A DNA stretch of 8,088 nt from the NCBI GenBank assembly GCA_947632525.1, contig CANRPQ010000056.1, positions 1 to 8,088 of the forward strand, given 5' to 3'. Below are positions 1-5,746 of this stretch, in pieces (position 1 is the first letter of the stretch; every line of letters begins with the position of its first letter). The notes beneath the pieces were generated by a model that saw nothing but the letters and a program-made list of their open reading frames with translations, did not search any database and was not told where the DNA came from. This DNA is from an uncultured Clostridia bacterium. Lineage in GTDB: Bacteria; Bacillota; Clostridia; TANB77; CAG-508. Made by a program: the position numbers and the translations under genes.

Positions 1-92
1 AATGCAGCTTAGTTATAGAGCAATTTTGAGGGTATAAAATTTTTAATAAATTTCCCCGAAAAAAATTGACACTATCCAAAAAATATGCTTTT

Positions 93-121
93 TTGCAATA
101 TGTTGATAATTATGGTATAAT
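93..121 (+). promoter_or_regulatory. Sigma-A-type promoter of the small WG-repeat-like gene
   Basis: A -35-like TTGCAA (93-98) and a perfect -10 TATAAT (116-121) are separated by 17 bases, which predicts a transcript start near 128. A second TATAAT overlaps at 121-126. The only nearby gene in this direction starts at 176, leaving a leader of about 48 bases. The match is by eye; the -35 box fits only 4 of 6 consensus positions. Confidence 0.6.
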
Positions 122-175
122 ATAATGTATAAGCGCAATGTGCTTATAAAAATTTTGAAAATGGAGTGTTGCATC

Positions 176-514
176 ATGGACGAAAGCAGATGTAAGGAAA
201 AGACCTTGGGAGAAATGGTCGAAGAACTGTCTGAGCCTTTCGAGGTTTGCTTCAGCGGAACCCCCTATTCTTTCCGGAAATTTTTATGGATGGGGAACTG
301 GGGAATCATGAACGAAGCCGGAACGCATATCATTATTCCCGCAAGGAAGGCATACCAAAAATTTCATTTCATCATCGCCTACGGTCTCATTGCCGCAGGA
401 AGCAAAAAGTTTGGGTGGGATCTTTACAATCCTGATGGGAAGAAGGTAATCAATCTTCCTCCCATGCCCTTTTCTTCCCTAATGAAACTGGTCGAAACCT
501 TCTATTTTACCTGA
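176..514 (+). CDS. Small hypothetical protein with two degenerate WG-like repeats
   Basis: A 112-residue protein of unknown function. The middle resembles WG (beta) repeats: residues 40-60 contain GNWGIMNEAG followed by IIIP, and residues 70-92 contain GLIAAG and then GWDLYNPDGKKVI, the usual 'G-W-G-x-I-x-x-x-G-x-x-V-I' rhythm. No signal peptide or clear membrane segment is seen, and WG repeats alone do not give a function. The ATG at 176 is chosen because GGAG (163-166) lies nine bases upstream. The longer frame from 125 would start inside the -10 box, and the in-frame ATG at 161 has no ribosome site. The gene has its own promoter and terminator and faces rplS. By count, GC over 181-480 is 138 of 300 (46 %), with many GCC, CCC and ATC codons, unlike the AT-rich neighbours, which suggests transfer. 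The gene call is fairly secure; the WG assignment is moderate. Confidence 0.7.
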   Translation: MDESRCKEKTLGEMVEELSEPFEVCFSGTPYSFRKFLWMGNWGIMNEAGTHIIIPARKAYQKFHFIIAYGLIAAGSKKFGWDLYNPDGKKVINLPPMPFSSLMKLVETFYFT

Positions 515-525
515 AAGCTCCAAAA

Positions 526-562
526 AGCAGGATTACTTCTACTGAAGTATCCTGCTCTTTTT
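526..562. terminator. Two-way intrinsic terminator between the WG-like gene and rplS
   Basis: The arms AGCAGGA + TACTTC (526-532, 534-539) and GAAGTA + TCCTGCT (544-556) form a 13-pair stem with one bulged base (533) and a four-base loop (540-543). Five T follow on the + strand (558-562) and five A precede it (522-526), so both strands give a stem followed by a U run. It lies 11 bases after the + strand stop and 22 bases after the rplS stop, and so can end both converging transcripts. Confidence 0.9.
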
Positions 563-578
563 ATAGTATTGTATTTAA

Positions 579-1253
579 TTACTCAGACTTTTTTTCTTCA
601 GTTGGAGCGTCTTTAACATCTTCAACTGTTTCTTCTTTTACTGTATCTACAGTTTCTTGAACAACTGGGTTTTCTGTTTCAACGGCTGGTGCTTCTTCTG
701 GAGCACTCTCAACTGCTGGTTCTTCAACCTTAGCTTCTTCTACTGGAGCTTCAACAACTTCTTCAGTTTTAGCTTCTTCAACTGCTGGTGTTTCAGCAAC
801 TTCTTCAACTACTGTTTCAGCTGTAGTTTCTACATTTTCTTTTACTTCTTCACTAACAGTTTCCTCTACTAATTCTTCTTTTATAGTAATTTCTTTGTCT
901 TCTATTCTAGCACCTGTATTTTCTTTTGTCTTAGCAGCTTTACCTATTCTATCTCTTAAATAATATAGTTTAGCACGTCTAGCTTTACCAACCCTAACTA
1001 GCTCTACTTTTTCTACTAGTGGTGAATGTACTAAAAATGTTTTTTCAACACCTACACCATAAGAAATTTTTCTTACTGTAAATGTGCTATTTACTCCCCC
1101 ATTTTGTTTTTTAATAATAATTCCTTCAAATACTTGAATTCTTTCTCTGTTTCCTTCTTTAATTTTTTGATGTACTCTAACAGTATCACCAACTTTTAAA
1201 TCTGGAATTTTATTTTTTAATTGTTCATGTTCAATTGATTTTATGATATCCAT
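579..1253 (-). CDS. rplS: Ribosomal protein bL19 with a long acidic C-terminal tail
   Basis: bL19 is a 50S subunit protein located near the 30S-50S interface. Residues 1-115 form a complete bL19 core, with conserved stretches VGDTVRVH, FEGIIIKK, FTVRKIS, VHSPLVEKVE and AKLYYLRDR-GKAAKTKE. The family normally ends about here (E. coli has about 115 residues), but this protein runs to 224. Residues 121-224 hold 37 Asp/Glu against 8 Lys and are mostly Glu, Val, Ala, Thr and Pro in irregular VEE/PAVE units, so the tail is probably disordered. The ATG at 1253 is chosen because AGGAGG (1264-1269) precedes it by ten bases and the residues match the family start. The longer frame from 1334 would run into trmD. 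It is the last gene of the operon, 20 bases after trmD and 22 bases before the terminator. The frame is open throughout, so the tail is not an obvious frameshift product. Confidence 0.96.
   Translation of the reverse strand: MDIIKSIEHEQLKNKIPDLKVGDTVRVHQKIKEGNRERIQVFEGIIIKKQNGGVNSTFTVRKISYGVGVEKTFLVHSPLVEKVELVRVGKARRAKLYYLRDRIGKAAKTKENTGARIEDKEITIKEELVEETVSEEVKENVETTAETVVEEVAETPAVEEAKTEEVVEAPVEEAKVEEPAVESAPEEAPAVETENPVVQETVDTVKEETVEDVKDAPTEEKKSE
582..908 (-). repeat. Low-complexity Glu/Val/Ala-rich tail coding segment of rplS
   Basis: This is the part of rplS coding residues 116-224. On the + strand it reads as recurring short units such as GCTTCTTC, CTTCAAC and AACTTCTTC, with no exact long period. 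Such sequence can expand or shrink by slippage, which may be how the tail arose. It also creates a spurious Phe/Ser/Cys-rich open frame on the + strand (657-872). Confidence 0.7.
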
Positions 1254-1273
1254 GATTTGATATCCTCCTTCCT

Positions 1274-1939
1274 TTACTTTAATAAATCTGGTCTTTTTTG
1301 TTTTGTTACTTCTAAAGACTTTTCTTTTCTCCATTTTTTTATATTTTCATGATGCCCAGAAAGTAATACTTCTGGTACTTTTTTTCCTCTAAATACTTCT
1401 GGTCTTGTATATTGTGGATATTCTAGAAGATCATTTGAAAAGGATTCTTCCTTAATTGATTCTTCTTTTAATACTCCTTCTACATATCGACTTATACTAT
1501 CAATCAGTATCATAGCTGGAAGTTCGCCTCCAGTTAGTACATAATCTCCAATCGATATTTCCTCATCTACAATTTCGTCTAGTACTCTTTGGTCAATTCC
1601 TTCGTAGTGTCCACATAATAAAATTAAATGATTGTTATTAGAAAGTTCTTGTACTTTTTTTTGATTTAATGTTTTCCCTTGTGGTGATAAATAAATAACT
1701 TTTGCATTTTCCTTATCTTGTATAGAACTATATGCATCATATACTACATCTGGCATTATCACCATTCCGGCTCCTCCGCCATAAGGTGTATCATCTACTT
1801 TTAAATGCTTATCTTTTGAGAAGTTTCTCATATTAATAAAATTAAATTCTAAAATATGATTTTTACTTGCTCTTCCTAAAATGCTTTGCTGTAATGGTTC
1901 AAACATTTCTGGGAAAAGGGTTAATACATCAAATCGCAT
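1274..1939 (-). CDS. trmD: tRNA (guanine-N1-)-methyltransferase TrmD
   Basis: Transfers a methyl group from S-adenosylmethionine to N1 of G37 in tRNAs with G at position 36, which prevents +1 frameshifting. The 221-residue protein shows the SPOUT knot signatures: PYGGGAGMVI (52-61), LLCGHYEGIDQR (107-118), EISIGDYVLTGGELPAM (127-143) and LEYPQYTRPEVF (172-183). Arg151 matches the important Arg154 of E. coli. The expected catalytic Asp (E. coli Asp169, in an EDSF context) appears here as Glu165 in EESF. The protein ends at KRPDLLK, shorter than the roughly 240-255 residues of E. coli and Bacillus enzymes, so the last helix is missing or reduced. The ATG at 1939 fits the family start (MRFDVLTLFPEMF) and has AAGGA sites 6 to 12 bases upstream; the frame from 1963 adds eight unsupported residues. 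It lies between rimM (32-base gap) and rplS (20-base gap). Confidence 0.96.
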   Translation of the reverse strand: MRFDVLTLFPEMFEPLQQSILGRASKNHILEFNFINMRNFSKDKHLKVDDTPYGGGAGMVIMPDVVYDAYSSIQDKENAKVIYLSPQGKTLNQKKVQELSNNNHLILLCGHYEGIDQRVLDEIVDEEISIGDYVLTGGELPAMILIDSISRYVEGVLKEESIKEESFSNDLLEYPQYTRPEVFRGKKVPEVLLSGHHENIKKWRKEKSLEVTKQKRPDLLK

Positions 1940-1971
1940 TTTATTTCCTTTCCTTAATAACATGGGATAAT

Positions 1972-2481
1972 TTAAATCAAGCCATTTAACAAGTGAACTG
2001 TTATTTTTTCTTGTTCTAAATTAATTTCTTTTATAACTTCTTTAATGGCTGGTAATAAAATTTGTTTTCCTAATTCATCCTTAATTACATAAATATCATT
2101 GGCACCTGAATTGTAAATATCATCTACTTTTCCAAGTAGTTCACCTTCATCTGTTACAACCTCTAAGCCGATTAAATCTGCTATGAAGTATGTACCTTCT
2201 GGTATTTTTTTTGCTTTTTCTCTTGGAAGTTTTAAATAACAATTACGATACTTTTCTGCTTCCTCAATTGTTTCAATTCCTTTTAGTTTTAATAATACTT
2301 GGTTTTTACTATATTTCACTTCTTCAATTTGCATTTCTTGAAGATTACCTTTTTTTTCTACTAAAATTGTATCCATTTTTTCAAATTGAGAAATATCGTC
2401 TGTAAAGGGATTTACTTTTACTACTCCTTTAATTCCAAAAGTATTTACAATTTGACCAATTTCAAAATATTGTTGCTTCAT
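1972..2481 (-). CDS. rimM: Ribosome maturation factor RimM
   Basis: RimM binds uS19 and helps the 3' domain of the 30S subunit fold during late 16S rRNA processing. The 169-residue length is normal. The N-terminal domain opens with the conserved FEIGQIVNTFGIKGVVKV pattern (6-23) and continues through the region containing EEAEKYRNCYL. The C-terminal PRC-barrel domain begins near residue 97 with YFIADLIGLEV, followed by LGKVDDIYNSGANDIYV and ILLPAIKEVI. The start at 2481 is preceded by GAGGAA a few bases upstream. The khpA stop lies only ten bases before this start, so the two are probably translated in sequence from one message. The order rimM-trmD-rplS is the common bacterial arrangement. 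Confidence 0.97.
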   Translation of the reverse strand: MKQQYFEIGQIVNTFGIKGVVKVNPFTDDISQFEKMDTILVEKKGNLQEMQIEEVKYSKNQVLLKLKGIETIEEAEKYRNCYLKLPREKAKKIPEGTYFIADLIGLEVVTDEGELLGKVDDIYNSGANDIYVIKDELGKQILLPAIKEVIKEINLEQEKITVHLLNGLI

Positions 2482-2491
2482 AAAGTTCCTC

Positions 2492-2722
2492 TTAATCTAC
2501 AAATTCAATAACAGCCCTTTTATGTTCTTTTCCACTAACGGCTTTCATAATCATTCTAATTGCTTTTGCTGTTTTTCCTTGTTTACCAATTATTCTTCCC
2601 ATATCACTCTCAGCTACTTTTACTTCGTAAGTTACTGTTTTATCTTCTAATTTTTCACTGATTGCAACTGCTTCCTTGTCTTCTACTATGTTTAATATAA
2701 TGGTTTCCAAAATTTCTTTCAT
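2492..2722 (-). CDS. khpA: KH-domain RNA-binding protein KhpA (YlqC)
   Basis: A small KH-domain RNA-binding protein. In other Gram-positive bacteria KhpA pairs with KhpB (Jag/EloR) and affects cell elongation and RNA levels; that partner is not in the window. The 76-residue length is normal for the family. The nucleic-acid-binding loop is visible as GRIIGKQGKTAKAIR (42-56), with the GxxG element GKQG at 46-49, and the last beta strand is RAVIEFVD. A GGA core about ten bases before the start gives a modest ribosome site. It sits 34 bases after rpsP and ten bases before rimM, the same place as ylqC in Bacillus. The Bacillus neighbour ylqD is absent here. Confidence 0.94.
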   Translation of the reverse strand: MKEILETIILNIVEDKEAVAISEKLEDKTVTYEVKVAESDMGRIIGKQGKTAKAIRMIMKAVSGKEHKRAVIEFVD

Positions 2723-2756
2723 TTTTCTCTTTTCCTTTCTATTTTAAGGAATTTAA

Positions 2757-2993
2757 TTATTTAGATGCTCTTTCTACTAAATTCTTAACAGAATCTGTTG
2801 GTTTAGCACCATTTTTTATCCATTGTTCAAATTTTTCGTTATCAATAACTATTGTAGAAGGTTCTGTCATTGGGTCATAAGAGCCGATTTTTTCGATAAT
2901 TCTTCCGTCTCTTGGGCTTTTAGAATCAGCTACAACAATATGATAGAATGGAGCTTTTTTAGCACCTTGCCTTTGTAATCTAATTTTTACCAT
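2757..2993 (-). CDS. rpsP: 30S ribosomal protein bS16
   Basis: bS16 is an early-binding 30S protein that stabilises the lower part of the small subunit. The 78-residue sequence follows the family closely: MVKIRLQRQGAKKAPFYHIV at the N terminus, then DSKSPRDGRIIEKIGSYDP (23-41) and a C-terminal WIKNGAKPTDSVKNL segment. Length is slightly below the usual 80-90 residues, with a short tail after VERASK. A strong ribosome site, AGGAGGTG (3003-3010), lies nine bases before the ATG, suitable for a highly expressed protein. It follows ffh after 78 AT-rich bases, the longest gap inside the operon. Confidence 0.97.
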   Translation of the reverse strand: MVKIRLQRQGAKKAPFYHIVVADSKSPRDGRIIEKIGSYDPMTEPSTIVIDNEKFEQWIKNGAKPTDSVKNLVERASK

Positions 2994-3071
2994 TTATTTT
3001 TTCACCTCCTGCAAATGTAGTATCTATAAAATTAAAAAATTAATAACTATAATTGTATTCAATTAAAAAAT

Positions 3072-4424
3072 TTACATCTTAAATTTTTTTAAGTCATCTG
3101 GATTAATGCTATTCATTAGCTTTTTCATGCCACCTTTATTGCTTTGCATCTTTTTCATCATTTTTTGTGTCATTTCAAAAGATTTCATAAATTTATTAAT
3201 TTCTTGTACTGTTGTTCCACTACCTTTTGCTATACGAATTCGTCTATTTCCATTTAATAAGCGTGGATTTTTTCTTTCCTCTTTTGTCATTGAGCAAATC
3301 ATTGCTTCTATTCTAACAAATTCTTTATCATCAACTTTTATATCTTTTAATTGATTCATACCAGGTATCATCTTTAATAAAGATGAAAAAGAACCCATTT
3401 TTTTAACTTGCCTTAATTGTGCTAAATAATCGTCTAAATCTAATTCTTTTTTATTAAGTTGCTTTTCTAATTTTTCGGCTTGTTCAATATCAAAACTTTC
3501 TTCTGCTTTTTCAATAATTGATAAAACATCACCCATTCCTAAAATTCTACTTGCCATTCTATCTGGGTGGAATACTTCAATATCACTTAACTTTTCACCA
3601 GTTGCTGCAAATTTGATTGGTCTTCCTGTAATTTTTTTAACAGAAATAGCTGCACCACCACGGGTATCACCATCTAATTTAGTAAGTATAACTCCATCTA
3701 TTCCTAAATCTTCATTAAATGCTTGCGCTACATTAACTGCATCTTGACCTGTCATGCTATCTACTACTAATAATATTTCATGTGGTTTTACATTTGATTT
3801 TACATTTTTAAGCTCTGTCATTAATTCTTCGTCAATGTGTAGACGTCCTGCTGTATCTAGAATTACGACATCGTTTAGTTTACTTATAGCAACTGACATT
3901 GCCTGCTTTGCAATATGAGTTACATCTTTTGAATCTTCATTTGCAAATACTGGTATATTTAATTGACTTCCAACTACTTGTAGTTGCTTAATAGCTGCTG
4001 GCCTATATACATCACATGCAACTAATAATGGCTTTTTACCTTGTTTACGAAGAAGATTGGCAAGTTTGCCTGCTGTAGTGGTTTTACCAGAACCTTGCAA
4101 ACCTACTAACATAATCACTGTTGGTGGATTTGGGGTAAAATTAATTTTACTTTCTGTTCCACCTAAAAGTTCTATTAATTCATCTTTTACAATTTTTATA
4201 ACTTGTTGACCCGGTGTTAAAGATTTTAGTACATCTTGCCCTAGAGCCTTTTCTTGTACTGAATTTATAAACTCTTTAACAATCATGTAATTAACATCTG
4301 CTTCTAATAAAGCAAGCTTTACTTCTCTAAGCATTTCTTTTAAGTCTGACTCTGTGATTCTTGCTTTTCCCCTTAGTCTTCTTGTAATATCTTGAAGTTT
4401 TGAACTTAACCCTTCAAAAGCCAT
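3072..4424 (-). CDS. ffh: Signal recognition particle protein Ffh
   Basis: Ffh is the GTPase of the signal recognition particle. With 4.5S/6S RNA it binds signal sequences emerging from the ribosome and delivers them to FtsY at the membrane. The 450-residue length is normal. Order of domains: N helical bundle (1 to about 95); G domain with the P-loop GLQGSGKTTT (108-117), DVYRPAA (138-144), DTAGR (190-194) and TKLDGDTRGGAA (248-259); and a Met-rich M domain from about 300, with the RNA-binding RIRIAKGSGTTVQEIN (395-410) and later KMMKKMQSNKGGMKKLM. GAGGTG lies a few bases before the ATG. It starts 27 bases after ylxM and leads into rpsP, linking protein targeting with ribosome assembly in one transcript. 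The 4.5S RNA gene is not seen in the window. Confidence 0.98.
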   Translation of the reverse strand: MAFEGLSSKLQDITRRLRGKARITESDLKEMLREVKLALLEADVNYMIVKEFINSVQEKALGQDVLKSLTPGQQVIKIVKDELIELLGGTESKINFTPNPPTVIMLVGLQGSGKTTTAGKLANLLRKQGKKPLLVACDVYRPAAIKQLQVVGSQLNIPVFANEDSKDVTHIAKQAMSVAISKLNDVVILDTAGRLHIDEELMTELKNVKSNVKPHEILLVVDSMTGQDAVNVAQAFNEDLGIDGVILTKLDGDTRGGAAISVKKITGRPIKFAATGEKLSDIEVFHPDRMASRILGMGDVLSIIEKAEESFDIEQAEKLEKQLNKKELDLDDYLAQLRQVKKMGSFSSLLKMIPGMNQLKDIKVDDKEFVRIEAMICSMTKEERKNPRLLNGNRRIRIAKGSGTTVQEINKFMKSFEMTQKMMKKMQSNKGGMKKLMNSINPDDLKKFKM

Positions 4425-4451
4425 TTAAGCACCTCTTTCGTTATTTTTTAC

Positions 4452-4799
4452 TTAAGCCATACAACTTAATTCTTCTCTAACATGATTTAGAATTTTTTCT
4501 ATTTTTTTATCAGAAGATGTGTCTTCAATTTTGCTTAATTCTTCTAGTATTTGTTGCAATTGTTTTTCTTGTTTCATTGTTTTTTCCATAAATGCTAGCT
4601 TTTCTTCTAATTCGAAAAGTTTATTTTCCCCCTTTTTGATAATATCTCTTACTGCCTGTCTTGTTATATTATTATTTTCGGCAATTTCAGATAGTGATAA
4701 GTCATTGTTATAATAGTCATTTATTACTTCATATTGTTTATCTGTTAGCATTTTGCCATATATTTGACATAGTAAACTAACCTTAACATTTTTTTCCAA
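4452..4799 (-). CDS. ylxM: YlxM/UPF0122 family helix-turn-helix protein
   Basis: YlxM is a small DNA-binding-like protein encoded before ffh in many Gram-positive bacteria; work in streptococci suggests it takes part in the SRP pathway. The 115-residue protein has the family opening MEKNVKVSLLCQIYGKMLTD and a helix-turn-helix like sigma factor region 4 at about 34-58 (LSLSEIAENNNITRQAVRDI). A Lys/Glu-rich, probably coiled-coil tail (60-112) follows. The start is placed at TTG 4799 because AAGAGGTG (4806-4813) lies six bases upstream and family members begin at this point. The in-frame ATG at 4823 has no ribosome site, and the SD would fall inside the gene. It is the first gene of the operon, so a TTG start may limit its output relative to ffh. 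Confidence 0.93.
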   Translation of the reverse strand: MEKNVKVSLLCQIYGKMLTDKQYEVINDYYNNDLSLSEIAENNNITRQAVRDIIKKGENKLFELEEKLAFMEKTMKQEKQLQQILEELSKIEDTSSDKKIEKILNHVREELSCMA

Positions 4800-4813
4800 T
4801 GATATCACCTCTT
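4797..4813 (-). promoter_or_regulatory. Ribosome binding site with TTG start, deciding the ylxM start
   Basis: On the - strand, AAGAGGTG (4806-4813) is followed by six bases (ATATCA) and then TTG (4797-4799). This is a good spacing and a near-consensus Shine-Dalgarno. The alternative ATG at 4821-4823 is preceded by an A/T run ending in AAAACCT with no purine-rich site. Confidence 0.85.
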
Positions 4814-4844
4814 CTTTTTTCATAGGTTTTAAAAAAATATTTTC

Positions 4845-4877
4845 AAAAAAATTAGCATCACATTTTTGTAATGCTAA
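4845..4877 (-). promoter_or_regulatory. Terminator-like hairpin at the head of the ylxM-ffh transcript
   Basis: In - strand RNA, the arms at 4877-4867 and 4862-4852 form an 11-pair stem (ten Watson-Crick pairs and one G-U) around an AAAA loop, followed at once by seven U (4851-4845). On the + strand the same position is a C-A mismatch and there is no T run, so the structure is strand-specific. It lies about 45 bases before the ylxM start, and the predicted transcript start (about 4874) falls inside its first arm. It could be an attenuator, a 5'-end stabilising stem or a palindromic operator. The stem is AT-rich, so terminating strength is uncertain. Confidence 0.55.
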
Positions 4878-4880
4878 TAT

Positions 4881-4909
4881 ACTTTACACTATTTTTTAGA
4901 ATTTGTCAA
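4881..4909 (-). promoter_or_regulatory. Predicted promoter of the ylxM-ffh-rpsP-khpA-rimM-trmD-rplS operon
   Basis: On the - strand a perfect -35 TTGACA (4904-4909) is followed after 17 bases by TAAAGT (4881-4886), a 4-of-6 match to the -10 box. The predicted start is near 4874. No other good promoter is seen upstream of ylxM, and the genes below are closely spaced, so it probably drives the whole cluster. Confidence 0.6.
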
Positions 4910-4944
4910 GTGTTTTACTGAATTTTTGTGTTTTACAATGTAAA
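4910..4944. repeat. Direct and inverted repeats in the divergent control region
   Basis: GTGTTTTAC occurs twice on the + strand, at 4910-4918 and 4928-4936, an 18-base offset. The second copy overlaps a perfect inverted repeat TTTACA-A-TGTAAA (4932-4944). They lie directly behind the -35 box of the ylxM promoter and between two divergent promoters, where a regulator could bind. AT-rich sequence makes chance matches common. Apart from this and the promoters, I see no gene in 4824-5092. Confidence 0.35.
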
Positions 4945-4980
4945 TTTTCTAAAATTGAAATTTTTAAAATAAATATTTGC

Positions 4981-5043
4981 TTAAAAAATTTTTTAATTTT
5001 TTTAAAAAAATGTATTGACAAAGCAAACATATTTTTGTATACT
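4981..5043 (+). promoter_or_regulatory. Strong sigma-A promoter with A/T tract for the YgjP-like gene
   Basis: A perfect -35 TTGACA (5015-5020) and -10 TATACT (5038-5043, 5 of 6) are separated by 17 bases, with the transcript start predicted near 5050. Directly upstream, 4981-5011 is 31 bases of pure A/T with phased A and T runs, resembling an UP element that contacts the RNA polymerase alpha subunit. The gene start at 5093 follows a leader of about 43 bases with the ribosome site AGGGGG (5080-5085). Confidence 0.75.
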
Positions 5044-5092
5044 ATATACGAACATTGATTTGGTAAACATTTTTTTGTTAGGGGGTTTTAAT

Positions 5093-5680
5093 ATGAATAT
5101 TTTTAAAGTAAAAAGTAATACAATTCAATATTATCCAAATGTAATGAGTGATTCAAACTACTTATACTCTTTATCAAATTCAGGGGCTATTGCTATAAAT
5201 GCTCCTCATGGATTATATAATGGTAGTGTTTGTATTTTGGGTGTTATTCACTGTCTACATTTATATTATAGAAATGTAAAAACTTCTACTATTAATTTAA
5301 TTAATCGTACAATCGAAGCAATTCTTCCTAATAAATATAGAAAATTAGAAAAAAGTCAATTGTTAAAAATTTTGGTAGAAAAGCTTTATGATAAAATAGC
5401 TGAACAAGAAATAGAAAGGGCTATGGAAAAAACAAGATTATTATTAGGTTTTGCACCAGAGGATTACTCTATTCAAAGATTAGAAAATGGACAAATAGCA
5501 GAATGTTATACAGATGAAAAGAAAATTATTATTAATCCAGATATTGCAAAATATGATAGAAAAGTTATTGAATATATAGTTCTTCATGAATTTTGTCATT
5601 TAAAATATAAAAATCATTGTAGGGGATTTTGGCAAATGATAAAAAAATATATGCCTGATTATCAAAAGTATATAAAATAA
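5093..5680 (+). CDS. Divergent YgjP-like zinc metallopeptidase
   Basis: A 195-residue protein whose C terminus matches the YgjP-like (PF01863, SprT/M48-like) metal-dependent hydrolases. VIEYIVLHEFCHLKYKNH (158-175) carries the zinc motif HEFCH (165-169), with Glu166 as the likely catalytic base. His175, followed by RGFW, is the likely third ligand, and the MPDYQKY ending (187-193) is also typical. The usual RWGSC segment before the motif is not visible: the matching stretch reads AECYTDEKKIIINP (136-149). The first 80 residues also do not resemble the common beta-rich start of the family. No signal peptide is evident, so it is probably cytoplasmic. Substrate is unknown. ATG 5093 is chosen because AGGGGG lies seven bases before it; the frame from 5015 starts in the -35 box. 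It is a single-gene unit, divergent from ylxM and convergent with folA. Confidence 0.85.
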   Translation: MNIFKVKSNTIQYYPNVMSDSNYLYSLSNSGAIAINAPHGLYNGSVCILGVIHCLHLYYRNVKTSTINLINRTIEAILPNKYRKLEKSQLLKILVEKLYDKIAEQEIERAMEKTRLLLGFAPEDYSIQRLENGQIAECYTDEKKIIINPDIAKYDRKVIEYIVLHEFCHLKYKNHCRGFWQMIKKYMPDYQKYIK

Positions 5681-5685
5681 TATAA

Positions 5686-5739
5686 AAGGTAAGTTAAATT
5701 AAGTGTACCAATTTTAGTTCACAAAATAAAACTTACCTT
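5686..5739. terminator. Inverted repeat between converging YgjP-like gene and folA
   Basis: AAGGTAAGTT (5686-5695) and AACTTACCTT (5730-5739) form a perfect ten-pair stem around a 34-base loop that holds a weaker inner pairing (GTG 5703-5705 with CAC 5720-5722). On the - strand the stem is followed by UUUUAUAUUAUUUUA, a loose U tract, so it may end the thyA-folA transcript. On the + strand the U tract is poor. The long loop makes this a weaker terminator than the one at 526-562. Confidence 0.5.
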
Positions 5740-5746
5740 CTATGTT

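Noticed and set aside
66..71. Perfect TTGACA as a -35 box
   Set aside because: There is no -10-like hexamer 16-18 bases downstream; the TTGCAA at 93-98 is correctly spaced from TATAAT instead.
125..175. Longer N terminus of the WG-like gene starting at ATG 125
   Set aside because: It would begin inside the -10 region of the predicted promoter and has no ribosome site; GGAG at 163-166 points to ATG 176.
657..872. Open frame of 71 codons on the + strand, rich in Phe, Ser and Cys
   Set aside because: It is the antisense shadow of the low-complexity Glu/Val/Ala tail of rplS, with no ribosome site.
1254..1334. rplS start at 1334, overlapping the end of trmD
   Set aside because: The added 27 residues do not match bL19, include the Shine-Dalgarno, and overlap trmD; ATG 1253 fits the family.
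3001..3071. Internal promoter for rpsP in the ffh-rpsP gap
   Set aside because: TTGAAT is present on the - strand, but the sequence 17 bases later is a T run; the TATAGA-like hexamer is too far away to pair with it.
5015..5092. YgjP-like gene starting at 5015
   Set aside because: That codon lies in the -35 box of the promoter; AGGGGG and the predicted transcript start support 5093.
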